Source: Endomychus coccineus
Lineage: Eukaryota; Arthropoda; Insecta; Coleoptera; Endomychidae
Direction: 5' to 3'
Length of the DNA: 64,000 bases
NCBI GenBank assembly: GCA_958510875.1
Contig: OY294072.1
Span: 806,001-870,000, forward strand
The notes under the pieces: model-generated
Seen by the model: only the letters and a program-made list of their open reading frames with translations
What the model was told of the DNA's origin: nothing
Database searches by the model: none
Position numbers and translations under genes: made by a program
Shown here: positions 48,071 to 62,499 of the stretch, in pieces
Layout: each line of letters begins with the position of its first letter
Position numbering within the stretch: the stretch's first letter is position 1

Positions 48071-49289
48071 TTCAACCAAGAAGGGGTGGAGGTTCTCCCT
48101 CGATTATTTGAAGTGTAGCTATTTGCTAGATACCACAGAAAATAGGGGGTATAGTTACAAATTTGCAAATAACATTGTTTGATTTCAAGGTGGGTTCAAG
48201 ACATATGAAAATCCAATAACCCATAAAATAGTTCACATTGTGTATAAACTATAACACTGTGAATAATCACCCTTATCCACTAAGAATACTATCAAAATAC
48301 TGAGGACCTTTCGACTAGCAGCATGCACCATCCGAGTTGGGAGCTCCTCTGTACTTTTAACAGTTCTTTTACGGGATAAGGTTGATTATTTCTTATTTAT
48401 ATTTGAATGTTATATCGAATTACGTTATGAGAAGTAAAAACCTTCCTACATACTGGTTCTATTTAGGTTCTTTCTTTACTGGGAAACTTTTCCAAACAAT
48501 AAGTCACAACCAAAAGGGGGTGGGGTAATTTTCTTCGATTACTTAAATAGTATTGTATGTTACTCCATAAGAGGTAAGGAAATTATTGATTTAAGTATTA
48601 TGTAGGTAGGTAACTACTTTTGAAGAAATAGAGTTACCCTTCATTCAAATGATTAATTAAATTTCTATTTTCTTTGTATGAAGTTGAATGATTCAAAGAC
48701 ACCTTTCACTTTTGAAAAAGTTAATAGAGTTGCAACATTTCATATTTGTTGTCTATAGTATTCTAGGAGCAAAGTAAATCCAAGTTGTTTTCAAATTCGG
48801 TGAAGTAGTAGAGCGAGTATTTTTTTTAAACATTTTGTTCACAACTTCGTATTACATAAATTGAAGGTCATTGTATTATATGATCTACAATTGGCACTTG
48901 CAACTTGATCTGGTGTTTGAAGCTATCAACTTTCAATATTTAAGAACATAAATCAATAAACTATAAGAGACTTCACTGAGAATAAGAAATAATCTTCCGT
49001 ATCCACTAAAAATACTATTAAAATACTGAGGACCTTTCGATTAACAGCATGCACCATCAGAGTTGGATGTACTCTGTATTTTACTTTCTTATTTAATATT
49101 GAAAGTCATGTCGAATTACATTATGAAAAGTAAAAACCTTCCTGCATACTGGTAGGTACTTTCTTCAATTGGAAAACGTTTCCAAATAATATACCACAAC
49201 CAGGAGGGGGTGAGGTATTCTCCATCGATTACTTAAATAGTAGGCTATATGTAACTTCAGAAAAGAGAGAAGTATATATAGTTGTAATT

Positions 49290-49453
49290 TATTACAACAG
49301 TACAGTAGATAATTGAATATTATATATTACGATTTAATAGTCAGATAATAAATATAATTGATATTTCAAGTGAGCAATATAACAATAATTAAGAAACGCT
49401 GAGACAACTCACAAATATGTGGGCGTTATCAATGAGATAAGTATAGACTTCAT
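49290..49453 (-). pseudogene. LINE B remnant, unit 7
   Basis: Only the last 160 bp (3' end and final codons) remain. At 49,453 it joins a second copy of the LINE A tail ('tgtatcttacaataagg'), marking a rearrangement. Confidence 0.75.
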
Positions 49454-49574
49454 TGTATCTTACAATAAGGTAAAATAAAAATTATTCTTATTCTTATTCT
49501 ATTCTTATATTGAACCAAGAAGGGGTGGAGGTTCTCCCTCGATTATTTGAAGTGTAGCAATTTGCTAGATACCA
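49454..49574 (+). repeat. Second copy of the LINE A tail, next to the satellite
   Basis: Repeats 48,020-48,134 (TTATTC tail plus the first 60-bp-motif copy up to 'gctagataccac'). The satellite starts exactly after it. Confidence 0.8.
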
Positions 49575-51736
49575 CCTGATTTTGTCGGTCAATAATTCAC
49601 CCTACACAACCCCTCTTATAAATTTCAAGTTCCTTAAATTGTACGTGAATGGGATTTTTTTCTAACGAATATATGCTCCAAAAGAAGCTCTATAAGACTT
49701 ATATATTACCTGATTTTGTCGGGCAATAATTCACCCTCCACAACCCTTTTATGAATTTCGAAGAGTGTACCACAAGTTCCTTAAATTGTAAGTGGATGGG
49801 ATTTTTTTCTGTCAAATATATGCTCCAAAAGAAGCTCTATAAGACCCATATATCACCTGATTTTGTCGGGCAATTATTCACCCTACACAACCCCTTTTAT
49901 AAATTTCAAAGAATAAATCATAAGTTCCTTAAATTGTACGTGAATGGGATTTTTTTCTAACGAATATATGCTCCAAACGAAGCTCTATAAGACTTATGTA
50001 TTACCTGATTTTGTCGGGCAATAATTCACCCTACACAACCCCTTTTACAAATTTCAAAGAATAAATCATAAGTTCCTTAAATTGTACGTGAATGGGATTT
50101 TTTTCTAACGAATATATGCTCCAAAAGAAGCTCTATAAGACTTATACATTACCTGATTTTGTCGGGCAATAATTCACCCTTCACAACCCCTTTTAAAAAA
50201 TTTTAAAGAATAAATCATAAGTTCCTTAAATTGTACGTGAATGGGATTTTTTTCTAACGAATATGTGCTCCAAAAGAAGCTCTATAAGACTTATATATTA
50301 CCTGATTTTGTCGGGCAATAATTCACCCTCCACAACCCTTTTATGAATTTCGAAGAGTGTACCACAAGTTCCTTAAATTGTAAGTGGATTGGATTTTTTT
50401 TCTGTCAAATATATGCTCCGAAAGAAGCTCTATAAGACCTATATATCATCTGATTTTGTCGGGCAATAATTCACCCTACACAACCCCTTTTATAAATTTC
50501 AAAGAATAAATCATAAGTTCCTTAAATTGTACGTGAATGGAATTTTTTCCTAACGAATATATGCTCCAAAAGAAGCTCTATAAGACTTATATATTACCTG
50601 ATTTTGTCGGGCAATAATTCACCCTCCACAACCCTTTTATGAATTTCGAAGAGTGTACCACAAGTTCCTTACATTGTAAGTGGATTGGATTTTTTTCTGT
50701 CAAATATATGCTCCGGAAGAAGCTCTATAAGACCTATATATCACCTGATTTTGTCGGGCAATAATTCACCCTACACAACCCCTTTTATAAATTTCAAAGA
50801 ATAAATCATAAGTTCCTTAAATTGTACGTGAATGGAATTTTTTTTTCTAACGAATATATGCTCCAAAAGAAGCTCCATAAGACCTATATATCACCTGATT
50901 TTGTCGGGCAATAATTCACCCTACACAACCCCTTTTATAAATTTCAAAGAATAAATCATAAGTTCCTTAAATTGTACGTGAATGGGATTTTTTTCTAACG
51001 AATATATGCTCCAAAAGAAGCTCTATAAGACTTATATATTACCTGATTTTGTCGGGCAATAATTCACCCTCCACAACCCTTTTATGAATTTCGAAGAGTG
51101 TACCACAAGTTCCTTAAATTGTAAGTGGATTGGATTTTTTTCTGTCAAATATATGCTCCGAAAGAAGCTCTATAAGACCTATATATCACCTGATTTTGTC
51201 GGGCAATAATTCACCCTACACAACCCCTTTTATAAATTTCAAAGAATAAATCATAAGTTCCTTAAATTGTACGTGAATGGGATTTTTTTCTAACGAATAT
51301 ATGCTCCAAACGAAGCTCTATAAGACTTATATATTACCTGATTTTGTCAGGCAATAATTCACCCTACACAACCCCTTATATAAATCTGGAAGAATGTACC
51401 ACAAGCTCCTTGAATTGTAAGTGGATGGAATTTTTTTCTGTCAAATATATGCTCCAAAGGAAGCTCTAGAAGACCTATATATCACCTGATTTTGTCGGGC
51501 AATGATTCACCCTACACAACCCCTTATATAAATTTCGAAGAATGTATCACAAGATCCTTAAAATGTACGTGGATGGGATCTTTTCTGTCGAATATATGCT
51601 CCAAAGGAAGCTCTATAACACTTATATACCAACTGATTTTGTCGGGCAATAATTCACCCTCCACAACCCTTTTTACGAATTTCGAAGATTACTTAAAATG
51701 TACGTGGATGGGAATTTTTTCTGTCAAATATATGCT
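49575..51736. repeat. 148-bp satellite array, 15 monomers
   Basis: Monomers start with (C)CTGATTTTGTCGGGC at about 49,575, 49,709, 49,856, 50,004, 50,152, 50,301, 50,449, 50,597, 50,744, 50,894, 51,042, 51,189, 51,337, 51,485 and 51,632. The spacing is 147-150 bp except for a shorter first monomer (134) and a truncated last one. Two variants can be told apart: A ('ttgtacgtgaatggg', 'taacgaatatatgctcc') and B ('ttgtaagtggattgg', 'ctgtcaaatatatgc', 'gaatttcgaagagtg'). They alternate over part of the array. The last three copies are a third, more diverged form. The short ORFs inside are not genes. Confidence 0.92.
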
Positions 51737-52330
51737 TACAATAGGTAGGTACTTTTGGAGAAATAGAGTTGCTTTTCATTCAAATAAGTAATGAAAATGA
51801 TACTCGATTAACATCCATATAAGCAAGTAACTGTTATAGTAACTATATGTAATTCTTTCTAAAGTGCCAAAGATTTTTGAACAAGTTAATATCAGAATGT
51901 ACTTCCGGCAATGAATCAATTAAATTTGTATTTTACAATATCAATGATTCAAAGACATTTTAATTTTGAAAAAGTAGAGTTGCAATATTTTAATTTGTTG
52001 TATAGTATTTGAGGGGCCATGTAGTTGTAGAGCGACTATATTTTATGAGCATTTCCTTTTGCAATACTTGAAGTTTCAATGATTGAATTATATAACCTAC
52101 CATTGGCAAAGTGACGTACGTCACAAATTCAGGAGAGTACTCTAGAACTACTCCTTCGACTAAGATTTGACTCCATTCTAATTTTATACTCTTCTATGAA
52201 TACCTACAACTCTATATAACCTATATATGTCAAAGTGACATACGATTTATACCATAGAATAACTTGTGACATGTGCTAATAGTAAAAGTTTCTATAAACG
52301 CGTACCCATCTCTATATAACCTACAACTGC
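51737..52330. other. Unit 3-like segment right of the satellite
   Basis: No gene. Matches 15,560-16,030 closely, from 'agaatgtacttccggcaatg' onward. It carries the palindrome GTGACGTACGTCAC at about 52,110 (also at 15,780). Confidence 0.6.
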
Positions 52331-53061
52331 CAGAGTGACGTCTGTCACAGTGACAACCTAAAGGTGCTCATACACCTCACATAAAGGTTACCACGCACTA
52401 TCCGACTAAACCCTCGAAAAGGCGTTGCACATAAAAAACTGTTAACAGCGGGGCGTAGCCCGTAAAATCAACTAGTCAACTATAATACTGGCCGGTTTAA
52501 GTTGGTACGCAAGTTACTAGAAAAGTCACTAGGAATATGCGATTTTCGACCTTATCGACGGTCAACTTTGGACACGACAAGCTAAATGAAGCGAGCGCAG
52601 CGAGCTCGAAAAATGATTGAAACGTTAACTTTGAACCTTTTAAAAGGTCGCGATAGCCCCGAACCGGGTCGAAAACTGTTTTGAAATAGTTAATTTTCCG
52701 TAAATCGAATGACGTTCACGTGAGGAGCGCGTAGCTGGCGAGTTAGAAAAGTGAAAACTTTCTGTACCTAATACGGCTGTACGACAACTTTTCGCGTTCC
52801 GTTTTCGCTCCATGTCGTGAGATTTTCATCGGGGCCGTTGCATAGGCACATTGTCAGGTCCCAAAATATCGTTTAAATAGGAAAATTTAATTAAAATAGA
52901 AACGAGTACTCTCAAGTCTCAGCTATGCACGTCTGACGTGCGAAGCACCAAAGGGAATTTTCTAGCTACTAAAATATACGCGAAGCGGGTAAAAGCTAGC
53001 GGCCCATAGCAGAAAAGACTTTATTACAACTGGCGCCGCTCGCACGGGACAAGAAACGGCC

Positions 53062-53391
53062 TCAAATTAACAAGACCGAGGTAAAATGTATAAACTCTAA
53101 CTGAAGCGTAGCGATCTCCTCGAGGCATTTGTCAAAATGTTTCCGTTCGTAACTAATTACATAGGACATCTGGCCTTCATGCAATTGTGGTTTTATACAA
53201 TTCGAACCTTCTAATTTCGATAGGCCAAGTGAAAATCCCGGAGCCTCAAGCGCTAAAGACATCTGAGTGTTTAAAATTTCGTATAAAATTGCTAAATTTG
53301 GCATTCTTAGAAACGTCAAATTAATTAATCTGACACAAGAGTTGGGGATATTTTTATTCAAATCGATATAATACCAATTTTTGTCATCCAT
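53062..53391 (-). other. Minus-strand ORF, unit 8 (truncated form)
   Basis: ATG at 53,391. Its translation is the same as the unit 2 copy. Confidence 0.35.
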
Positions 53392-53975
53392 ATTGCAAGA
53401 TTTTCTCGGAAATTTTCCAAAATCAAAAACTAGGGCCTCTACGTTCAATTAAAATTCACCATTCGAAAGATCGTCATCGATAATGTTAAAGTGGCACCAA
53501 ACTAATTCCAAGACGTAACCCAAAAATGCCGCTAAGTAGCTTAAAATAAATCATAAAGATTTGACGTGTTTTGACGGTAACCTATGTAAAGATTAAGTGA
53601 TAACTCACGAAGAGAACTGATTTTGGAGGTGTATTTATAATGAAATGATGCGAAAGCAATGCGAAAAGTATTATACAACTTCTATACTGCCTATGAATGT
53701 CCAAAATGGTCCATGGACGAAGATATTCTTCCTAGGGGTACAAGTACATTTCTACATCCTTGGAAGCTTTGGGGCACGAAATAGCATATATATCGACTGT
53801 AGAATCTTTTCAATAAGCTATGCAACAAATCTATGGTCTTATTTCACCAAAATCTAACCTTATTCATAGTCTGGGAGTTATATGTAGTAAACAACATGTC
53901 TCTAACTAAAAGTTAACAAAACTACATAAATAAGATATGAACGTGGGGCCCCATCTATTAAAAAACGTTCTAGAG

Positions 53976-54778
53976 GTATGTCTGAACAATGTGTAACAAT
54001 AAGACTTTCCATATTTTATTTTAGAAATAGATAAATTGAGAATATCAATTATGGTGCCTACATACATATTCTTGCAACAAACTAAAGTACATAGGGATTT
54101 TGAAAGAATAACAAAACGATTAAGAAAGGTATGTACATCATCTACGATATTAGTACAACTGATTTACTAAGGTACATAACAAGATATGTGTCATATTCTA
54201 CAGTAAGCATAGCATCTTCCAGTAGCAGCACGATCATTGGATTCACTCAGAATTACTTTACCTTTCAAAGTACTCGAGTAATGTCACTATAGATACAATA
54301 AAGATATTTTCATATACATGTGTATGGTGTATTATGTTTTAGGATCTAAATTGTCATTTTACATTTTCAACGTAGATACAACGTTATGATAGATACATAT
54401 AATAGCATCTTTCAAGAATTCAATGCTAAATATGGATAAATTATATGGAATAAGGAAAGGAAAAGATGTATACAAGAGTGTTTCATATGTTTTTGGAAAG
54501 GAAGGAATTCTTAATGTTCAATTCACTCATTTCATAGGTACATATGACAGTTGGTGGAAAAATTTCACCATAACCAATTGTATGGATGTTATATGCATGA
54601 AAATGATTATGAAAGTGTCGAACAATTAATTTGCTACCACAAGGTATACTTTCAACAAAGTATACATCATTTTATGGATATTTTGATACATTAAGAGACG
54701 AAGGCATCCAAAGGATGAATCGTACAGTTTCAATACTTCAAATTGAACTTTGCTTATGCATATGTAACAAGAATCAAG
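53976..54778 (+). other. Conserved splice-site block, unit 8
   Basis: As unit 1, but intron 2 lost about 15 bases near 54,257. All donors and acceptors are intact. Confidence 0.5.
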
Positions 54779-55035
54779 GTAAGGGGAAAACTTAATAATA
54801 AATTTTGTATAACATAACTCCCTCTGAGACTATGTAGCATCCAAAATAGAGATGTTCAAACTTGATTGAGAGATGTACAAACAAAACACAATTGCATTTA
54901 GCAAGTTACTAATAGGAATAAATTCTGTATCTTTGTATTTATAACAAAAAGGGTAGATCGTACAGTTTTAATACTGGGAATTTGTTTTTACAATGGTTCT
55001 ACTACCGATATGTTTGAGAAATCCATGCCCAAGAA

Positions 55036-56090
55036 ATGATAAAAAAATTAAGAGGCATTGTTTACAGAATGTGTCATTTAAAGAACATACTTAGTGTGCA
55101 GCAACTAAAAATTCTGTATCACTCTTTTGTCGAGAACATTCTTAGCTAGGGCATAATTGCTTGGGGAGCAATGGGCAAAGTATTACATGATAAATTAAAG
55201 AAAATGCAAAAAAAGATATTAAAAATAATCTACAATAAAACTAGAATGTTTTCAACTGATGAGCTGTTCAGAATTTCATATGTGCTCGACATTAAGCAAC
55301 TGTACGCTAAACAAATTTTATTACATCTTAAAAATAATGAAGCATTGAAAATACCATTGAACGTCAATTATAATACTAGATCTACCACATCTATTAACAT
55401 ACAAACCCCAAGATGTCATAAAACGATAATGCAAAGTACATTTACATATTTAGGGCCAAGACTTTGGAATCAACCACCAGCAGAGTTAAAAAATGTCAAC
55501 GGACCTACTAAGGCCTTTAAAAATAAAATAAAAAAACATCTTACAGAAAGGAAGAGAGTACTTCAAGAATTTCATTTAGATAAATACCGTTTTACATTAT
55601 ATTAATTCTGCTTAACAGTTTTGCTAGAATCCAATTATTATTGTTATTGGTGCTAGACTCTTTTACTTAATCATAACATATATGTTAAACTCTGTTTATA
55701 AGTTCCCTAAATTTTTACTTCAAATCACTAATAAACCACTCATTCCCTCACTTAATTCTTTTAAAAAATTTCGCATACGCTTTTTGAATTTTTGTTCTGA
55801 TCCTCAATAATTGGTCTATTTATTTACCTACTTATTTAATTATCTATGTATTTATATCTGGTTGTTATATTGCTAAATACTAATTAATGGTACTTATCCT
55901 AACTTTTTACAACTCTATTCCCATAAAACAAATTCCAATGAGAATTTACATGGGATTCCAATTTTTCTTTTATTTTACAAATGTCACATAAACTACTATA
56001 TTTAATGCAATTATTTCTCTTATTGTAAATTTATTGTATCTTACAATAAGGTAAAATAAAAATTATTCTTATTCTTATTCTATTCTTATA
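55036..56090 (+). pseudogene. LINE A 3' fragment, unit 8
   Basis: Open part 55,171-55,605; TTATTC tail ends at about 56,090. Confidence 0.85.
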
Positions 56091-56949
56091 TTCAACCAAG
56101 GAGGGGTGGAGGTTCTCCCTCGATTATTTGAAGTGTAGCTATTTGCTAGATACCACAGAAAATAGGGGGTATAGTTACAAATTTGCAAATAACATTGTTT
56201 GATTTCAAGGTGGGTTCAAGACATATGAAAATCCAATAACCCATAAAAGAGTTCACATTGTGTATAAACTATAACACTGTGAATAATCACCCTTATCCAC
56301 TAAGAATACTATTAAAATACTGAGGACCTTTCGACTAGCAGCATGCACCATCAGAGTTGGAAGCTCCTCTGTACTTTTAACAGTTCTTTTACGGGATAAG
56401 GTTGATTATTTCTTATTTATATTTGAATGTTATATCGAATTACGTTATGAGAAGTAAAAACCTTCCTACATACTGGTTCTATTTAGGTTCTTTCTTTACT
56501 GGGAAACTTTTCCAAATAATAAGTCACAACCAAAAGGGGGTGGGCTCATCTTCTTCGATTACTTAAATAGTAATGTATGTTACTAATATGAGATAAGAAA
56601 ATCATTGATTCAAGTATTATATAGGTAGGTACTTTTGAAGAAATAAGAGTTACCCTTCATTCAAATGATTAATTAAATTTCTATTTTCTTTGTATGAAGT
56701 TGAATGATTCAAAGACACCTTTCACTTTTGAAAAAGTTGATAGAGTTGCAAACGTTTCCAAATAATATATCACAACCAGGAGAGGCAGAGGTATTCTCCA
56801 TCGATTACTTAAATAGTAGGCTATATGTAACTTCAGAAAAGAGAGGAGTATAAGAATAAGAATACCTAAGAATATGTTTATTGAAACTAAAACTGGTATC
56901 ACGTGAATACAGGAAAATAGACACTTAAACGCCAAGAGGTTTGTATTGT

Positions 56950-57679
56950 GCCGTATAATTTATTACAACAGTACAGTAGATAATTGAATATTATATATTA
57001 CGATTTATTAGTCAGATAATAAATATAATTGATATTTCGAGTGAGCAATATAACAATAATTAAGAAACGCTGAGACAACTCACAAATATGTGGGCGTTAT
57101 CAATGAGATAAATATAGACTTCATATTTGAATCTTTTAACATCATTATTAATTGATCTCAATGCTAACGGAAGTTTGTTAAAGACTTTTGATCCGTTGAA
57201 GGAAATACTATTTTGACATTTTCTTTTGGCGAATTTATTAATTTTGATTTCTTCATTGTAAGCTGCTCTTGTGTGATAGGCTTGATCTATGCACTTAGTT
57301 TCCACTTTTAGATGCATGTAGATTAGACATTGATATATGTAAAGTGTTCTAACTTTTAGCACATTCATTTGTTTGTATAAAATATCCGTAGAAAATCTTT
57401 TTGATTTGTTTAATATTATTTTTAAGACGTAATTTTGTACAACATTAAGAGGTTCCATTGCATTTTTATATAGACCCCCCACGCTTCGATGCCATATTTC
57501 AATAAAGATTCCACCAGAGCTTTGTATATATTTTTAAGCATAAATTAGTTTTCTTACTTTGCTTGCTAAATGTTCTACTTGAATATTCCACCTAAGATTT
57601 TTGTCAATGATTATACCAAGATATTTAATAATATAATAAGATTCTTGACCCAGTATGAATTATATAAAAAATTCTCGGG
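56950..57679 (-). pseudogene. LINE B fragment, unit 8
   Basis: The most complete copy: open over 57,060-57,482, with neither the four-base nor the six-base deletion. Confidence 0.8.
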
Positions 57680-57714
57680 AATTAGGTCACATTAACACTC
57701 TGTTATAAATGTTC

Positions 57715-57756
57715 GTCTTTACGTAGGTTTCGGTCTCACGACCATCATCAGAAGAC
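57715..57756 (-). ncRNA. Hammerhead ribozyme, unit 8
   Basis: Identical 42-nt motif. The unit 9 copy would fall just past the right edge of the window. Confidence 0.8.
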
Positions 57757-57794
57757 TTATTTTGTTAAAAAGGGGGTTAACTAAAACTAATTAG

Positions 57795-58327
57795 CACATA
57801 AACAAAATCTATAATGGTTCTTCTTATAAAAATAACATAACAGGTAATACAGACAATTATATAACTTTACCATACATTCCGGAGACCTCAGAAAAAATTA
57901 AGAAATGTTTGAAAAAGTACGATATAAATGTTGCGCATAAACCTACTAACTGTGTTGGGAAATATTTCTCAAATCTAAAACCTGTAATACCTAAAGATAA
58001 ACAAACCCACACAGTATATAAATTTAATTGTTTAGATTGTGATGGAACTTATACTGGAATCTCTAAACAATATTTACAAAAAGAATGTACGGCCATAAGT
58101 ATAGCACAAGAAATAATAACTTAGAAAATTCCACCGCCCTTGCTAAGCACTGTTTTGATTATAACCATCAATTTGATTACAAAAATGTTAATATTTTAAC
58201 TAAAGAAATCAATTTTTATAAAAGATCTATCCTGGAGATGATTCACATAAAAAGGGATTCAAATTCTGTAAATCATAGGAATGATATTCAGAGATTGAGT
58301 CAGATTTATACTAACTTGATTAATTAA
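57795..58327 (+). pseudogene. Penelope-like endonuclease remnant, unit 8
   Basis: Same two-frame structure (57,909-58,124 and 58,085-58,327), with the same frameshift. Confidence 0.8.
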
Positions 58328-59455
58328 AACTCTTGCAAATTCCTACATACGTCTTTATAATGTTAAAAGTATATTTTAGGAAGAACGCTTAAAGTAAACT
58401 AAATTCCAATGCAGGTCTAAAACCTTTTCAAGTACGTCATAAATCTACATCTGGGTCGAGTTATTACAAACAAATAGCTTCGAATTTCAGTTGCTTTAAG
58501 ACCATAGCAATATGCGTTTGTACATTATGAGAATATTACTTAACAGTGGTTTCTTGTTAAGGGGGTGGGGTCATCTCCTTCGATTACTTGAATAGTAATG
58601 TTGTTACTCCATAAAAGAAAGAGTTATAGTAGGATTAAAATTCAATAACGAAATACTCCCATTTACTCAGTTGTTCCTTGCATTTTATCTATGTAACCTA
58701 CAACTGTCAAGTTGACGTTTGTCCAAGTGACAACCTAAAGGTGCCCATACACCTCACATAAAGGTTACCACGCACTATCCGACTAAACCCTCGAAAAGGC
58801 GTTGCACATGAAAACAACTGTACGTCAGCGGGCCTTGCTCAGCGGGGCGTAGCCCGTAAAATCAACTAGTCAACTATAATACTGGCCGGTTTAAGTTGGT
58901 ACGCAAGTTACTAGAAAAGTCACTAGGAATATGCGATTTTCGACCTTATCGACGGTCAACTTTGGACACGACAAGCTAAATGAAGCGAGCGCAGCGAGCT
59001 CGAAAAATGATTGAAACGTTAACTTTGAACCTTTTAAAAGGTCGCGATAGCCCCGAACCGGGTCGAAAACTGTTTTGAAATAGTTAATTTTCCGTAAATC
59101 GAATGACGTTCACGTGAGGAGCGCGTAGCTGGCGAGTTAGAAAAGTGAAAACTTTCTGTACCTAATACGGCTGTACGACAACTTTTCGCGTTCCGTTTTC
59201 GCTCCATGTCGTGAGATTTTCATCGGGGCCGTTGCATAGGCACATTGTCAGGTCCCAAAATATCGTTTAAATAGGAAAATTTAATTAAAATAGAAACGAG
59301 TACTCTCAAGTCTCAGCTATGCACGTCTGACGTGCGAAGCACCAAAGGGAATTTTCTAGCTACTAAAATATACGCGAAGCGGGTAAAAGCTAGCGGCCCA
59401 TAGCAGAAAAGACTTTATTACAACTGGCGCCGCTCGCACGGGACAAGAAACGGCC

Positions 59456-59785
59456 TCAAATTAACAAGACCGAGGTAAAATGTATAAACTCTAACTGAAG
59501 CGTAGCGATCTCCTCGAGGCATTTGTCAAAATGTTTCCGTTCGTAACTAATTACATAGGACATCTGGCCTTCATGCAATTGTGGTTTTATACAATTCGAA
59601 CCTTCTAATTTCGATAGGCCAAGTGAAAATCCCGGAGCCTCAAGCGCTAAAGACATCTGAGTGTTTAAAATTTCGTATAAAATTGCTAAATTTGGCATTC
59701 TTAGAAACGTCAAATTAATTAATCTGACACAAGAGTTGGGGATATTTTTATTCAAATCGATATAATACCAATTTTTGTCATCCAT
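59456..59785 (-). other. Minus-strand ORF, unit 9 (truncated form)
   Basis: ATG at 59,785. Its translation is the same as the unit 2 copy. Confidence 0.35.
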
Positions 59786-60369
59786 ATTGCAAGATTTTCT
59801 CGGAAATTTTCCAAAATCAAAAACTAGGGCCTCTACGTTCAATTAAAATTCACCATTCGAAAGATCGTCATCGATAATGTTAAAGTGGCACCAAACTAAT
59901 TCCAAGACGTAACCCAAAAATGCCGCTAAGTAGCTTAAAATAAATCATAAAGATTTGACGTGTTTTGACGGTAACCTATGTAAGGATTAAGTGATAACTC
60001 ACGAAGAGAACTGATTTTGGAGGTGTATTTATAATGAAATGATGCGAAAGCAATGCGAAAAGTATTATACAACTTCTATACTGCCTATGAATGTCCAAAA
60101 TGGTCCATGGACGAAGATATTCTTCCTAGGGGTACAAGTACATTTCTACATCCTTGGAAGCTTTGGGGCACGAAATAGCATATATATCGACTGTAGAATC
60201 TTTTCAATAAGCTATGCAACAAATCTATGGTCTTATTTCACCAAAATCTAACCTTATTCATAGTCTGGGAGTTATATGTAGTAAACAACATGTCTCTAAC
60301 TAAAAGTTAACAAAACTACATAAATAAGATATGAACGTGGGGCCCCATCTATTAAAAAACGTTCTAGAG

Positions 60370-61187
60370 GTATGTCTGAACAATGTGTAACAATAAGACT
60401 TTCCATATTTTATTTTAGAAATAGATAAATTGAGAATATCAATTATGGTGCCTACATACATATTCTTGCAACAAACTAAAGTACATAGGGATTTTGAAAG
60501 AATAACAAAACGATTAAGAAAGGTATGTACATCATCTACGATATTAGTACAACTGATTTACTAAGGTACATAACAAGATATGTGTCATATTCTACAGTAA
60601 GCATAGCATCTTCCAGTAGCAGCACGATCATTGGATTCACTCAGAATTACTTCAAATTCACAGTACAAGCCTTTCAAAGTACTCGAGTAATGTCACTATA
60701 GATACAATAAAGATATTTTCATATACATGTGTATGGTGTATTATGTTTTAGGATCTAAATTGTCATTTTACATTTTCAACGTAGATACAACGTTATGATA
60801 GATACATATAATAGCATCTTTCAAGAATTCAATGCTAAATATGGATAAATTATATGGAATAAGGAAAGGAAAAGATGTATACAAGAGTGTTTCATATGTT
60901 TTTGGAAAGGAAGGAATTCTTAATGTTCAATTCACTCATTTCATAGGTACATATGACAGTTGGTGGAAAAATTTCACCATAACCAATTGTATGGATGTTA
61001 TATGCATGAAAATGATTATGAAAGTGTCGAACAATTAATTTGCTACCACAAGGTATACTTTCAACAAAGTATACATCATTTTATGGATATTTTGATACAT
61101 TAAGAGACGAAGGCATCCAAAGGATGAATCGTACAGTTTCAATACTTCAAATTGAACTTTGCTTATGCATATGTAACAAGAATCAAG
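60370..61187 (+). other. Conserved splice-site block, unit 9
   Basis: Same as unit 1 at +59,509. Confidence 0.5.
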
Positions 61188-61444
61188 GTAAGGGGAAAAC
61201 TTAATAATAAATTTTGTATAACATAACTCCCTCTGAGACTATGTAGCATCCAAAATAGAGATGTTCAAACTTGATTGAGAGATGTACAAACAAAACACAA
61301 TTGCATTTAGCAAGTTACTAATAGGAATAAATTCTGTATCTTTGTATTTATAACAAAAAGGGTAGATCGTACAGTTTTAATACTGGGAATTTGTTTTTAC
61401 AATGGTTCTACTACCGATATGTTTGAGAAATCCATGCCCAAGAA

Positions 61445-62499
61445 ATGATAAAAAAATTAAGAGGCATTGTTTACAGAATGTGTCATTTAAAGAACATACT
61501 TAGTGTGCAGCAACTAAAAATTCTGTATCACTCTTTTGTCGAGAACATTCTTAGCTAGGGCATAATTGCTTGGGGAGCAATGGGCAAAGTATTACATGAT
61601 AAATTAAAGAAAATGCAAAAAAAGATATTAAAAATAATCTACAATAAAACTAGAATGTTTTCAACTGATGAGCTGTTCAGAATTTCATATGTGCTCGACA
61701 TTAAGCAACTGTACGCTAAACAAATTTTATTACATCTTAAAAATAATGAAGCATTGAAAATACCATTGAACGTCAATTATAATACTAGATCTACCACATC
61801 TATTAACATACAAACCCCAAGATGTCATAAAACGATAATGCAAAGTACATTTACATATTTAGGGCCAAGACTTTGGAATCAACCACCAGCAGAGTTAAAA
61901 AATGTCAACGGACCTACTAAGGCCTTTAAAAATAAAATAAAAAAACATCTTACAGAAAGGAAGAGAGTACTTCAAGAATTTCATTTAGATAAATACCGTT
62001 TTACATTATATTAATTCTGCTTAACAGTTTTGCTAGAATCCAATTATTATTGTTATTGGTGCTAGACTCTTTTACTTAATCATAACATATATGTTAAACT
62101 CTGTTTATAAGTTCCCTAAATTTTTACTTCAAATCACTAATAAACCACTCATTCCCTCACTTAATTCTTTTAAAAAATTTCGCATACGCTTTTTGAATTT
62201 TTGTTCTGATCCTCAATAATTGGTCTATTTATTTACCTACTTATTTAATTATCTATGTATTTATATCTGGTTGTTATATTGCTAAATACTAATTAATGGT
62301 ACTTATCCTAACTTTTTACAACTCTATTCCCATAAAACAAATTCCAATGAGAATTTACATGGGATTCCAATTTTTCTTTTATTTTACAAATGTCACATAA
62401 ACTACTATACTTAATGCAATTATTTCTCTCATTGTAAATTTATTGTATCTTACAATAAGGTAAAATAAAAATTATTCTTATTCTTATTCTATTCTTATA
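61445..62499 (+). pseudogene. LINE A 3' fragment, unit 9
   Basis: Open part 61,580-62,014; TTATTC tail ends at about 62,499. Confidence 0.85.

Larger units (their letters stand above)
45088..53115. repeat. Tandem composite unit 7 (mosaic, with satellite insertion)
   Basis: An 8028-bp unit. It is diverged-type (like unit 3) to about 46,570 and full-type through LINE A (47,015-48,070). A variant motif region and a truncated LINE B (about 49,290-49,453) follow, then a second copy of the LINE A tail, then the 148-bp satellite (49,575-51,736). A unit-3-like segment (51,893-52,330) and the CpG-richer module close the unit. The hammerhead and Penelope-like remnant are absent. Confidence 0.92.
53116..59509. 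repeat. Tandem composite unit 8 (full type)
   Basis: A 6394-bp unit with all modules. It differs from unit 1 by a small deletion in intron 2 of the splice-site block ('ttactttacctttc' at about 54,255) and by four extra bases in LINE B, which keep that frame open. Confidence 0.95.

Noticed and set aside
49575..51736. Regular spacing resembling a CRISPR array
   Set aside because: The whole monomer repeats, with no unique spacers. This is satellite DNA in a eukaryotic context.
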